From: Actinomyces qiguomingii
Lineage (GTDB): Bacteria > Actinomycetota > Actinomycetes > Actinomycetales > Actinomycetaceae
NCBI RefSeq assembly: GCF_004102025.1
Contig: NZ_CP025228.1
Span: 186,001 to 250,000, forward strand
Reading direction: 5' to 3'
Length of the DNA: 64,000 nt
Below the pieces are notes generated by a model. It saw only the letters and a list, made by a program, of their open reading frames with translations, did not search any database and was not told where the DNA came from. A program made the translations under genes and the position numbers. Each line of letters opens with the position of its first letter. Positions within the stretch are counted from its first letter, which is position 1. This document shows positions 26,846 to 37,204 of this stretch, piece by piece.

Positions 26846-28330
26846 TCAAGGCCCGGGTTTTGTGGAGGGTGGTTTATCTGGCGCCGGTGGTTGCCGGCTG
26901 GGGTTGGTTGGTGGTGGTCTGCTCACCGACATCCTGGGCGTCGGCGGCGGTGTCGCCGATGGCGGTGGTGTCGGTGTCGTCTGGTGGGGTGTATGCCTGC
27001 TCGTGCTCGATCGGGGCGCGCATGCCGATGGTGGAGCGAGGCCGGGTGTTGCCCGACCAGTTGCGCCCACTCAGCAGTGGCGAGCTCCACGTCCTCGATG
27101 CCCTGCCAGGGCCCATGCTCGTTGAGATAGTGACGGCCCAAGGATCAGCTCGGCCTTATAGAGCGAGTTGAGGGCCTCGGCCAGCGCGAAACCGAAAGGA
27201 GATCGCCCTTGGATCCCACCGAGGCGACCGCGTCGCAGTCGGAGGGGCCTGCCCGTAACGTATCGCCCGGTACAGCCGCCCCGGCCGCGTGTGGTGAATC
27301 AGGCCCTCCCGGGTCCGCCCCTTCGCGCCGGGTGCTGCCAGACACCCATCCTCAGGGCGCCCCTGGGCCAGGTCAGCGTCACGGGCTGGCGGGTGGTCTG
27401 CCAGCCGATGATCCTGCGGGAGCAGCACGTTGGCGGGCGAAAGCCACGTACACCCACCCGGACAGGGGGCGCACATAGGTGGGGGTACCTCCCACCTAGT
27501 GGGGGAATGCCCACGGGCCCACAGCTCGTTGGGCCTGAAAGCCGACAAGTGCCGGTTCACCAGGTCCGCGGGGCACTGCTCCTTGGGAGCCGACCGGGTC
27601 GTCCTGGGCGACTCGGGCAGCGGCCGGTGGCCGTGCAGGCCCATGGCCCGCATCAGGCGCTCGACGGTGCAGCGGGCGCCGCATGTCCCAGCCCATGCCG
27701 CTCAGAGGCCTCAGGACGGCCCCCCATCGCGTGCATCTTCCTGGCGCCCAGCACGCAGTAGTTCTTCTCATGAACCCGCCCGGTTCTCGGCCTTGAGGGC
27801 CTGGTCGCGCCTACTCCTTGCCGATGGGGGACGGGACTTGGCCGCGCAAGTGGTGCTCGGGGCGATCTTGGTGCCTGACTGTGTCAGGACCTGGCAGTAC
27901 CGGCACAGGCCCCGCAGCTCCTCCCTTGTGAGAATCGATGTACTCACAGATCAGCGGGACGGGCGGCCTGGCTCCGCCGCGAAAGACAACTGACGCGCTC
28001 CTCAATATCGCGTTCGCCCTGCGTAGCTCACGGCTTGCCGGCCTCCAGCTCCCGGATCCGCTCGGCATCGGATGTGGTGGTTCCCGGCCTGGAGCCTGCA
28101 TCGACCTCGGCCTTCTTCACCCAAGTACGCAGCGCCTCAGGGGCGGGGCACCCAGCTCCTGGGCGATCCTCCAGGTTCGCCCCCTTAGACCTCTCCAGGT
28201 CCCGGCGGGCCCCTCCACAACCATCCGGGTAACCCGCCACCGGCAACTCCTCGGGATACTTCCATGGGTAGCACTCCCGGCAGTGACCCTTCAGTGCATT
28301 CACTGCCTCCATCAAACCCGGTGCAGTTCA
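26846..28330 (-). pseudogene. Degenerate IS3 family element (orfA and orfB remnants)
   Basis: Minus-strand pieces in shifting frames. orfA: LRTWVKKAEVDAGSRPGTTT (28030-28320). Junction: ELRRANAILRSASVVF and ICEYIDSHK (~27900-28000). orfB start: MRAMGLHG with PADLVNRHLSAFRPNELW (~27530-27650). GLIHHTRPGRLYRAIRY near 27240-27310. Tail: RPRSTIGMRAPIEHEQAY near 26990-27050. Multiple frameshifts and an internal deletion make it inactive. It lies inside what I read as the kinase gene. A sister orfA fragment is at 52025-52335. Confidence 0.75.
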
Positions 28331-28653
28331 ACCAGCCCAAGGAAGGACCCCGCACCGCTACACCACACGCCCGTGGGTGGCACGATAGGACACCCGCGCG
28401 GGGCCTCTTTCCGGGCATGGTTTCTTTTGGCCGAAACCCATGCTGCCGGAAGGCTCCGCGTGCACCCACCAACAACACACCCACCTTCCCGCACCACCCC
28501 AACGATCCCCAACACCCCACCCCCAACCCTGATGAGAAAGGCTCACTGCAGCGTGGTACTATTAGCGAACAGCTCCCGGCTACAGCGCCGAAACAAGGTG
28601 CCAAGTTTCGCTGTTGCATGGCCGGACCCCGCCACTACGAGCGAAGGCAAAAG

Positions 28654-29352
28654 ATGACCGTCTGTAAGCGTGATCCAGGCCATGTCTACCCTCCTCACAA
28701 CACCGCCTGTCCATGGTGTAAGATAGCTTCCACTCATTCAGAGGCTGCAAATCATAGGACGCCTCAGTCGCCCAACGCTAAGCCTAGTCCATTTGAGGAA
28801 GTTATTTCCGGTGATGCGAGTCGATCAAAGAGGAACCACTTGTCGACGACGTCGCCTGCCTCTTCTTCGCGGTCCCCAAAGACTGAGAGGATCCCGTTAC
28901 GCACTACTGTCTCAGAATTCGGGCAGTTTGCACTCGTTCTTGCAGGATTGTGGCTTTTTACTCCAGTTGTTGCATCATTCGGAACTCTGGTTTTAGGTGA
29001 CCGCCTGATGAATGTAGTCTTTATGAATGGGGAGACAGGATCCACCGCGGGCGACGGCCCAGGAACTCTTTATGGAATGCTGGGGCGGGCAGTAGTCGCC
29101 GTATGGCTAGTCTGTCTCATTGCTCGCTTGTTGGTTCAGCGTAAATCCAATCGATATGATCCGTTTTCGGTGGGATGTGCGGGCGCTAGTGTTGGTTTGC
29201 TCTGCTTTATGTACCAACTTTATCAAGAGTCTCTCAAGCCGGAATCTTGGTACTTGGTGCCATTTGGATTCGCCGTGGGCTATGTTCTGGCTGCTTGTTT
29301 GACATGGTGGGACGCCCGTCGGCGTGCTCTAGGTCCAAGGGTGGCTGGATGA
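28654..29352 (+). CDS. Zinc-ribbon plus four-helix membrane protein, probable displaced kinase tail
   Basis: 232 residues from ATG 28654. It begins with a zinc ribbon (C..DPGHVYPPHNTACPWC), the usual tail of TerY-P kinases, then a Ser/Pro-rich linker and four predicted membrane helices (FALVLAGLWLFTPVVASFGTL; VVAVWLVCLIARLL; GASVGLLCFMYQL; LVPFGFAVGYVLAACLTWW). Its closest logical partner is the kinase that breaks off at RPTPGEWCESL at 26577. I infer the two were one reading frame, separated by ~2 kb of IS3 debris. It could still be translated alone as a small membrane protein. Confidence 0.6.
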   Translation: MTVCKRDPGHVYPPHNTACPWCKIASTHSEAANHRTPQSPNAKPSPFEEVISGDASRSKRNHLSTTSPASSSRSPKTERIPLRTTVSEFGQFALVLAGLWLFTPVVASFGTLVLGDRLMNVVFMNGETGSTAGDGPGTLYGMLGRAVVAVWLVCLIARLLVQRKSNRYDPFSVGCAGASVGLLCFMYQLYQESLKPESWYLVPFGFAVGYVLAACLTWWDARRRALGPRVAG

Positions 29353-30236
29353 GAAGATAGATGAGCCGATATTCTCCGAGTTTAACGTTGCTTTATAGAG
29401 GGGTGTCCGCTGGGTTGGTGGTGATTGTAGACATGCATCTGGAGCTGACATGAGGGTGTGGGAGATTGTCAACACGGGCGTGTGGTGGGCGAGTGCTCGG
29501 ACGGCTCGTTCCTGCCCGGGTTCGTTTGTCCATCGAATAGCCTCAAAGAACGAGCCGTCAGTTATGAATGCTAGTGTCGTGTTTTGTTAATTCCTGGACG
29601 GTTGGCTTTGGTGAGGATCTGTTCGGCGGTTTTGGTCCAGGTGAATGGGTGGGCGCGTTTGTTCCAGCCGGTGATGTAGGCGCGGAGCTTGTTGTTCAGG
29701 TCCTGCACGGACTTGAAGACGCCGCGGCGTATGGCCTGGCGCTCGATCAGGGAGAACCAGACCTCCACGAGGTTCATCCAGGAGGCGTGGGTGGGGGCGT
29801 GGTGGACATGTATGTGGGGGCGGCCCTCCAGCCAGGCGCGCACGTCCTTGTGCTTGTGGGTGGCGTAGTTGTCCATGACCAGGTGCAGCTGGACGCGTTC
29901 TCCGGTGTCCGGGTCGACGGCGTCCTTGTAGGCCCTGTCCACCTGCCGCAGGAAGGCAAGGAACTCCTCGTGGCGGTGGCGGGGCCTGGTGACGGCGGTG
30001 ACCTTGCCGGTGGCGATCTCCAGCGCCGCGAACAGGGTGGTGGTGCCGTGCCGGACGTAGTCGCTGCTGCGGCGCTCGATCAGCCCGGGCTGCATGGGCA
30101 GGACCGGCATGGTGCGGTCCAGTGCCTGGATCTGGGACTTCTCGTCCACACACAGCACGATCGCGTTATCTGGCACGTCGGGGTTGGTGCCCAGGTACAG
30201 GCCGCAGATGTCGGTGACCTTGCCGACCAGCTCGGG

Positions 30237-31143
30237 AGGGTTATTCATGGGGTGTATGTGAAGGTGAGGGCGAGTACGGTGGTGATGGTTGTTGGGAAGG
30301 TTTGTATGGGTCGGCGGTAGCCGGTGTGTAGGACGCGCCAGGTTTTGAGGTTGGCGATGGTCCGTTCGGCCATGTAGCGGATGCGGTTGATCGAGGTGTT
30401 GAAGGCCTTGTCGGCCTCGTGCAGGGGCATCCCGGGTAACTTCTTGATGGGGGTGGTCATGCCCAGCCCGAGGTAGCCCTTATCCCCGATATGGAGGGCA
30501 GCGGTAGCGCCGTCGGGCAGGTGGTCGGGTGGGACGTCCAGCAGGCCGCTGGCCCGCAGCGCGGCGGCGTCATGCGTGGCTCCGGGTAGCGGGTCCGAGA
30601 CCCAGGCGATCGCCCCGGAGGGGGTGCAGGCCACCTGTACGTTCAGCCCGGTGGTGCGGTACTTGCCGGAGAACAGGCCCGGGACACCCTTCCAGTCCCA
30701 GCACTTCAGCACGGTTCCGTCAATGATCAGGGTTTGGGTGGGATCCAGGTCCTCCACCGTGGGCACGCTGTCTCCCAGGGCGTGGGCGATCAGGGTGGTG
30801 TAGGCGCCGATGATGCGGGAGGCGGTGGGCTGGGAGATGTCGAAGATCTCGGCCAGCAGCTCCTGGCTGATGTTGTGGCGCAGCGCCATCACGGTCAGCT
30901 TCACGCGCTGGTACAGGCCCAGGACCCGGCTGCCGGCCACCGGCAGATCTCCCTGGTTGTGCAAGATGGCGCACAGGTCAGTGAGCTGGTGGGGGTCGAG
31001 TTTCGTGCTAGCGTTCATGGTGGCGGTCTGCTTTCTGAGAAGTTTGGACTATGACACCCAAAGCGTCTCAGGAGCAGGCCGTCCTAACCCTTACCCTCTA
31101 TGCGCGTGTCGCGAATCACCCACACCCCCTATGAATAACCCTC
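30237..31143 (-). mobile_element. IS5-type insertion sequence, 907 bp
   Basis: Ends AGGGTTATTCAT and ATGAATAACCCT are inverted repeats extending with mismatches to GGGGTGT. CGGG flanks both sides (30233-30236, 31144-31147), a likely 4-bp target duplication; the edges could shift by 1-2 bp. It interrupts the IS630 transposase and is apparently complete. Confidence 0.8.
30245..31018 (-). CDS. IS5 family transposase (DDE_Tnp_4 type)
   Basis: 257 residues. N-terminal helix-turn-helix (ISQELLAEIFDISQPTASRIIGAYTTLI), then the DDE nuclease fold: LIIDGTVLKCWDW (first Asp), GLNVQVACTPSGAIAWVSDPLPGATHD (second Asp region), DKGYLGLGMTTPIKK and NRIRYMAERTIANLKTWRVL (Glu). It appears complete. The last ~8 bp overlap the element's left end, as in other compact members. 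Confidence 0.85.
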   Translation of the reverse strand: MNASTKLDPHQLTDLCAILHNQGDLPVAGSRVLGLYQRVKLTVMALRHNISQELLAEIFDISQPTASRIIGAYTTLIAHALGDSVPTVEDLDPTQTLIIDGTVLKCWDWKGVPGLFSGKYRTTGLNVQVACTPSGAIAWVSDPLPGATHDAAALRASGLLDVPPDHLPDGATAALHIGDKGYLGLGMTTPIKKLPGMPLHEADKAFNTSINRIRYMAERTIANLKTWRVLHTGYRRPIQTFPTTITTVLALTFTYTP

Positions 31144-31752
31144 CGGGATCGGTGGAGAACCGGAAGGACTGCTCCCGCCACGGCTTGATCCCGTAAGCCC
31201 TCCAGGCCCTGGCCACCGTCGCCGCCGACACTCCCAGCCGGGAGGCCAGCAGCCGGGTGGACCAGTGGGTGACCCCCAAGGACTTCGGGGGCGGGGTCAG
31301 CGTGGCGGTCACGACCGCGGCGTGGTCCACCTTGCGGGGCCGCCCCGGACGCCCGGCATCCTCCAGGCCGTCCATGCCCAGGCGCTGGTAGCGGTCCCGC
31401 CACGCGATCACCGTGGTACGCGAGGCGCCCACCCGCCGGGCGATCTCGGTGTTGGACACCCCGTCCGCGGCCAGCAGCACAATCCGCGCCCGCCGCACCA
31501 GCCCCGCCCGCGCACTGCGCGAGCGCACCAGCCCTTCCAGCTCACCACGATCACCCTCGCGCAGCACCACACCAGGAGCAGGACGATTAGCCATGCCCAT
31601 CATCCCACCCAAACAACCGTTCAGGAATTAACGACACACGACACTAGCGCGAAGCTTGACCACTGCTAGCTGATGGACCAGGGGCCGGCCCCGGCCGCGG
31701 GGCATCTCACGTCGGCACGAGCGGGGGCGGGGCGCCGTCGTCGGTAGCATGA

Positions 31753-32760
<1,008 letters not shown>

Positions 32761-32965
32761 GGGTGAGGACAGGGACCGCTGAGTCGGCTGAGCCGGCAGG
32801 TGGACTCCTGGGCCGGCGGCCAGGACGCCGTGCTTACGGCGACGACGCACCGTTACCCGGCCATGCCTGAACTCATGCCGGAGCGCCTCGTAGTGGAGGC
32901 GGAGATCGTCTCCCGCCCCGACTCCCTCCGGATCACGCGCCCCGACGCCGACGGTTGAGGAGCAG

Positions 32966-33256
32966 GTGGCGGCGGTTCTGGCCGCGGCGGAGGGAACGCC
33001 CGGGCTGGATTCGGTAACGCTCTGTGCCCGCAGGTGGCTCTCCGAGACGACGGACGGCCCGGACTCTTCCGGCAGTTGCGTGTCCTTCGACCTCGACGCC
33101 GACGGCGTCATCATCCCGGACACGCCCTACCCGCATGGGCGCGCCGACCCGGACGCCCTGTATGCGGCCGCGCAGGAGCTGCGCGAGAGAGCGCTAGCGA
33201 CGCAGTTTCACGGCGCAGACGCCGTTGAAGGCCACCGAGAGGAGCATCAGCGGTAA
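32966..33256 (+). CDS. Small hypothetical protein
   Basis: 96 residues, GTG start after GAGGAGCAG. Sequence such as CVSFDLDADGVIIPDTPYPHGR looks protein-like, but no family is recognised. Its 3' end overlaps the convergent membrane gene at 33194 and lies within a 91-bp segment that is duplicated at 33873. It may be a fragment. 32761-32965 holds nothing supported. Confidence 0.4.
   Translation: MAAVLAAAEGTPGLDSVTLCARRWLSETTDGPDSSGSCVSFDLDADGVIIPDTPYPHGRADPDALYAAAQELRERALATQFHGADAVEGHREEHQR
33163..33253. repeat. 91-bp direct repeat, copy 1
   Basis: TGCGGCCGCGCAGGAG ... GAGCATCAGCGG is repeated with few changes at 33873-33963, 710 bp on. The two copies bracket the small membrane gene, indicating an old tandem duplication whose second unit has decayed. 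Confidence 0.8.
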
Positions 33257-33664
33257 TCCCACGCCGGGTGTGGCGCCAACACTATTGGTGAGAGCCGCGT
33301 GGGACGCGATCAGTGCGAGTGGGGTGAGTGCCGTCATCAGCGCTATTGCGGCATCTACCCGGTCGCTGTTGGCTCCTACCCGTCCCAGGGCGCACAACCA
33401 CAGCGTGATGGCCAGAGCAACGCCTACGGCCGCATGCAATTTCGCCGGTCCCAGGCTTTCCGGGCCGAAGAGCATCCCCGTCAGACCTAACGTACCCACG
33501 TCGCCCCTGCTATATCCGGTGGGGGCACGCAGATACCACGGGCTGATCGCCGCGCCGACCATGCAGGCCAGGCCCGCCCACAGCAGGGCACCGCGCAGTG
33601 TCTGATACAGGTAGCCGGCGGAAACCGGGCCGGTGGGATTGCCGGTGTTGGCTGTATTTGTCAC
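33194..33664 (-). CDS. Small four-helix membrane protein
   Basis: 156 residues with four hydrophobic segments: LLWAGLACMVGAAISPWYL, AAVGVALAITLWLCALG, AIALMTALTPLALIASH and LPLMLLSVAFNGVCAV. Unrecognised family. The segment 33873-33963 encodes a second copy of its C terminus (MLLSVAVNG..AVKLRR), the only remains of a duplicate. Role unknown. Confidence 0.65.
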   Translation of the reverse strand: MTNTANTGNPTGPVSAGYLYQTLRGALLWAGLACMVGAAISPWYLRAPTGYSRGDVGTLGLTGMLFGPESLGPAKLHAAVGVALAITLWLCALGRVGANSDRVDAAIALMTALTPLALIASHAALTNSVGATPGVGLPLMLLSVAFNGVCAVKLRR

Positions 33665-33776
33665 GCCCTTAGATTACGGGATGGTGACGGGTGGTGTCTG
33701 TGTGATCGCAACGATGCGGCACCGGCGGTGTCTCGGCGCCCGGGGCCGGGGTCGTCTACTACGCCGGTTCGGGCTG

Positions 33777-33843
33777 TAGTACGCCGGTTAGGCGTTTGTT
33801 GAAGGGCTCCGGAGCCTTCAGCACAGGCCTAACCGGCGTAGTA
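33777..33843. terminator. Large nested hairpin
   Basis: Outer arms 33777-33793 and 33827-33843 (core TACGCCGGTTAGGC / GCCTAACCGGCGTA) enclose an inner hairpin TGAAGGCTCCGGAG-type (TGAAGGGCTCC / GGAGCCTTCA). A further TACTACGCCGGTT lies just upstream at 33757. It probably acts as a terminator for the ABC operon ending at 34002 or as a dispersed palindrome. The rest of 33665-34001 holds only the 91-bp repeat copy 2. Confidence 0.55.
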
Positions 33844-33872
33844 AACACCGAAGGGGCGTGCCCAACGCGCCC

Positions 33873-33963
33873 TGCGGCCGCGCAGGAGTTGCGCGACTGA
33901 GCGCTAGCGGCGCAATTTCACGGCGCAGGCGCCGTTAACGGCCACCGAGAGAAGCATCAGCGG
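33873..33963. repeat. 91-bp direct repeat, copy 2
   Basis: Second copy of the segment at 33163-33253. Here the + strand frame ends early (AGGAGTTGCGCGACTGA) and the minus strand keeps only the last residues of the membrane protein. Confidence 0.8.
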
Positions 33964-34001
33964 CATGCCTGCGTACGTGATGGTGGGCGAGGGCTGACGG
34001 C

Positions 34002-35177
34002 TCACTCGCCGTCGTCGGGCAGAACCCAGGCGCGGGAGGCGGCGAAGCCCACGCGCACAACATCACCCTCCGCGTGCACTGCGCTGACGTCGGGATCGGA
34101 CTCCACGCAGACGATGGTGCCCACCTGGGTTTCCACCTCGTACTCCACGTGGTCGCCGTAGAACACGGCCGACAGCACCCGGCCCATGTCGCCCACGAGC
34201 TCACCCGCCCCGGCGGCGGCATCCTGCGCACCGACCGGCTCCAGGCGCACCGACTCCGGGCGCACCACCACGGTGACGGCGTCGCCGTCGCGCACGGCCT
34301 CATGGCAGGCGGCCTCGACGCCGCGCCCCAGTACCTGCACGCCGCATTTGCCCGCGGCCACGCCCTGCGCCCTCGCCTGCAGGAAGTTGGCGCGGCCGAT
34401 GAAGTCCGCCACGAAGGTGGAGGCGGGCCGCCGGTAGATCTCCTCCGGGGTGGCCACCTGCTCGATCCGCCCGGCGTTCATCACCACGATCCGGTCGGAC
34501 ATGGTCATCGCCTCGGACTGGTCGTGGGTGACATAGATCGAGGTGATGCCCATGCGCTGCTGCAGACGGCGGATCTCCAGGCGCATGCGCACGCGCAGCT
34601 TCGCATCCAGGTTGGACAGCGGCTCGTCGAACAGCAGCACCTTGGGCTGGACCACCATGGCGCGCGCCAGCGCCACCCGCTGCTGCTGGCCGCCGGACAG
34701 CTCATTGGGGGCCCGGTCCGCCAGCGAGGTCAGGTTCATGGACGTGAGCGCCACGTCCACCTGCTCGCGCATTTCCGCCTCGGGCGTGCGCCGCAGCTTC
34801 AGACCGTAGCCGACGTTGTCACGCACGGAAAGGTGCGGGAACAGGGCGTAGGACTGGAACACCATGGACATGGGGCGCCGGTTGGGCGGCAGGGACACCA
34901 TGTTCTGCCCGTCGAGGATGACCTGCCCCTCGGTGGTGTTCTCAAAGCCAGCGATCATGCGCAGCGTGGTGGTCTTGCCACAACCGGAGGGGCCCAGGAA
35001 GGTGATGAACTCCCCGGGGGCGACGTCCAGGCTCACCCCGTGCACGGCGTACACGTCCTTGCCGCGGTTCGAGAACACTTTGACGACGTCGCGCAACTCC
35101 AGGTGCCCGGTGGGGGCGTCCTTGCTTGCGGCGGAGTTGTCGGAGTGCTCGGTGGAGGTGGTGGTGGAAGTGGTCAT
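34002..35177 (-). CDS. ABC transporter ATP-binding protein (FbpC/PotA type)
   Basis: 391 residues; ATG preceded by AAGGAGGCTCCC. Walker A GPSGCGKTT, Q-loop FQSYALFPH, signature LSGGQQQRVALARAM, Walker B VLLFDEPLSNLD, and the switch His in THDQSEAM. A C-terminal TOBE-type domain (VVVRPESVRLEP ... VEYEVETQVG) follows, as in iron(III), polyamine and phosphonate importers. The first ~25 residues are Ser/Thr-rich. Last gene of the operon after the permease and binding protein, powering uptake at the inner face of the membrane. Confidence 0.92.
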   Translation of the reverse strand: MTTSTTTSTEHSDNSAASKDAPTGHLELRDVVKVFSNRGKDVYAVHGVSLDVAPGEFITFLGPSGCGKTTTLRMIAGFENTTEGQVILDGQNMVSLPPNRRPMSMVFQSYALFPHLSVRDNVGYGLKLRRTPEAEMREQVDVALTSMNLTSLADRAPNELSGGQQQRVALARAMVVQPKVLLFDEPLSNLDAKLRVRMRLEIRRLQQRMGITSIYVTHDQSEAMTMSDRIVVMNAGRIEQVATPEEIYRRPASTFVADFIGRANFLQARAQGVAAGKCGVQVLGRGVEAACHEAVRDGDAVTVVVRPESVRLEPVGAQDAAAGAGELVGDMGRVLSAVFYGDHVEYEVETQVGTIVCVESDPDVSAVHAEGDVVRVGFAASRAWVLPDDGE

Positions 35178-35280
35178 GTGGGAGCCTCCTTGGCTCTCGC
35201 CCCATTGGCAGGGGCATGGCTGGTGCGGAATGGTTGGGAGGGACGACGACGCCGTCGTGCCCCGGTGCTGAACGGTTGCC

Positions 35281-37029
35281 TCAGCGCGGCTCCCGTCCCG
35301 CGCCGGTGCCGCGAATGAGCAGGTTCAGGCCGCCGATCACGGTCATCACGATCAGGATGAGGATGGTGCAGAAGGCGAAGGCGTTGCCGAATCGGCCCGC
35401 ATCCACTTCCGCCAGGATCTGGGAGGTCATGATCTTGGTGTGCGGGGTGGTGATGAAGATGATCGGGGACAGCGTGGTCATGGAGCGGGCAAAGGCGTAG
35501 ACCAGGCCGGTCAGGAAGGCCGGCCGGATCAGCGGCAGCGTCACCCGGCGGAAGGTTTGCGCGCCCGAGGCCCCCAACGACGTCGAGGCCTCGTCAATTG
35601 CCTTGTCGATCTGCTGCAGGGAGGCGATGCCGGAGCGCTGCCCGGCGGGCATGGACCGTGCCACGTACACCATCACAATGGCGACGGCGCCGCCCGCGAT
35701 GGCGCTTCCGGTGGCGAGCGGGGGGATGATGTTGACGCCGAACAGCGCCACCGGACGGTTGAAGGTCACCAGGTAGCCGATACCGATGACCGTGCCCGGC
35801 ACGGCCAGGCCCAGCATGCCCAGGAAGTCCACCACGGCGGCGCCGCGCCGCATGCGCACCACCACCAGCCAGGCCACGAGCATGCCCAAAATGCCCGCGA
35901 TCGGGGTGGCGATCAGCGCCAAGATGGTGGTGTCGATCATTGACTCGTTGCCGATGCCGGACAGCAGGTACTCGAAGTGCCGCAGCGTGAAGGAGTTGTT
36001 CACGCCGAGGATCTCCACGAAGGCGCCCACCACCACGGCCGCGTACACCGTCACCACCAGCGCCAGCACCGCCACGGATACGGCCAGCAGGGGGATGCGG
36101 GCCACATTGGCGCGCAGCAGCTCGAAGGAGCCGGTCGGCTTGCCCGTCACCGTCACCGTGGAGGACCGGCCCGACCAGTACCGCTGCAGCAGGAAAACCA
36201 GCAGCGCAGGCACCAGCAGCACCAGGGAGTAGGCGGCCCCCGCCGCGATGTTGTACTCGCCGTTGATGGCGATGTAGGCGCGCGAGGCGAGCACCGTGTA
36301 GTCCCCGCCCAGCACCAGCGGATTGGCCAGGTCGGCGATCGCCTCGGTGAACAGCAGCAGGAACGAGGCTCCCAGGCCGGGCACCACCATAGGCAGCGTC
36401 ACCGTACGGAAAACCGTGAACTTGGAGGCCCCTAGGGAAGCGGCCGCCTCCTCCATGGCCGGGTCGAGGCTGCGCAGCATGCCCACCAGGTTCATGTAGG
36501 CCACCGGGAAGAAGGATAGTGACAGCACCAGTGTCAGTCCCGGCAGGCCGTAGATGTTCCACTCCTGGCCCAGCAGCTGGGTGGAGATGATGCCGTTGCG
36601 GCCGAACAGGGTGATGGACGCCGTCGCCACCGCGAAGGGTGGGGAGACCACCGGCAGCAGGCAGATCAGGTGGAACAGGCGCTTGCCGCGGAAGGCCACC
36701 CGCACCTGCACATAAGCCAGCAGGAATCCCACCAGGGTGCCGATGGTGCCCACCACCGTGCCGAGCACCAGAGTGTTCAGGACGGTGGAGCGGTTGGTGC
36801 GGGAGGAGGCCAGCTTGCTGAGCACGGCCAGTCCGTCCGCGGAGAGGGCCTCGCCCAGCACACGGCCCAGCGGCAGCAGGACGAGCATCACCAGCACGAT
36901 GAGCACGGCCACAAGGATCGTCGTGGTCACCGGATCCTGTTTGACGTGGGTGCGGCTGCGTCCGGAGGCCCGGGCGGGTGGGGCCTGGGTGAGGGAGGAG
37001 GCTGTCAGCGGTGTCGCGCTTGAGGTCAT
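35281..37029 (-). CDS. Iron-type ABC transporter permease, two fused modules
   Basis: 582 residues, about 12 membrane helices, built of two permease modules as in FbpB/SfuB. Each half has an EAA-type loop: MEEAAASLGASKFTVFRTVTLPMV in the first and IDEASTSLGASGAQTFRRVTLPLI in the second. ATG after CAGAGGACC. It forms the channel for the importer with the binding protein upstream and the ATPase 104 bp downstream. Substrate is most likely ferric iron by family, with 2-aminoethylphosphonate or spermidine-like ligands as alternatives. Confidence 0.9.
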   Translation of the reverse strand: MTSSATPLTASSLTQAPPARASGRSRTHVKQDPVTTTILVAVLIVLVMLVLLPLGRVLGEALSADGLAVLSKLASSRTNRSTVLNTLVLGTVVGTIGTLVGFLLAYVQVRVAFRGKRLFHLICLLPVVSPPFAVATASITLFGRNGIISTQLLGQEWNIYGLPGLTLVLSLSFFPVAYMNLVGMLRSLDPAMEEAAASLGASKFTVFRTVTLPMVVPGLGASFLLLFTEAIADLANPLVLGGDYTVLASRAYIAINGEYNIAAGAAYSLVLLVPALLVFLLQRYWSGRSSTVTVTGKPTGSFELLRANVARIPLLAVSVAVLALVVTVYAAVVVGAFVEILGVNNSFTLRHFEYLLSGIGNESMIDTTILALIATPIAGILGMLVAWLVVVRMRRGAAVVDFLGMLGLAVPGTVIGIGYLVTFNRPVALFGVNIIPPLATGSAIAGGAVAIVMVYVARSMPAGQRSGIASLQQIDKAIDEASTSLGASGAQTFRRVTLPLIRPAFLTGLVYAFARSMTTLSPIIFITTPHTKIMTSQILAEVDAGRFGNAFAFCTILILIVMTVIGGLNLLIRGTGAGREPR

Positions 37030-37204
37030 GAGTGGTCCTCTGAGTAGTCCTCGTTGAATTGGGTGCGGCGTCGGCCGGTGGTGTGGGCGGGACGACGGCG
37101 TTTGGGGCCGGTGAGGCGGCGCCGTCGGCCGGGGCTCCTTGGGCGCCGTCGGCCGGGGCTCCCGGGGCGGGGAGCGCGCCGGCCGACGGTGGTGCGCGTC
37201 GGGC

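Larger units (their letters stand above)
29571..31594 (-). pseudogene. IS630 family transposase, interrupted
   Basis: N-terminal part (ATG 31594): helix-turn-helix GVSNTEIARRVGASRTTVIAW and YGIKPWREQSFRFSTDP. C-terminal part (from ~30236 down): ELVGKVTDICGLYLG, CVDEKSQIQALDRT, LHLVMDNYATHKH and SWMNLVEVWFSLIERQAIRRG, the DDE core. Removing 30237-31143 and one copy of the duplicated bases restores FSTDP-ELVGK as one frame, so it was intact before insertion. Confidence 0.85.
29574..31644 (-). mobile_element. IS630-type element carrying a nested IS5-type element
   Basis: Terminal inverted repeats GTGTCGTGTTTTGTTAATTC at the left, and the complement of GAATTAACGACACACGACAC at the right. Both are flanked by TA dinucleotides (29572-29573, 31645-31646), the normal IS630 target. 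The transposase is split by the IS5-type element at 30237-31143. Without the insert the element would be about 1.16 kb. Confidence 0.85.
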
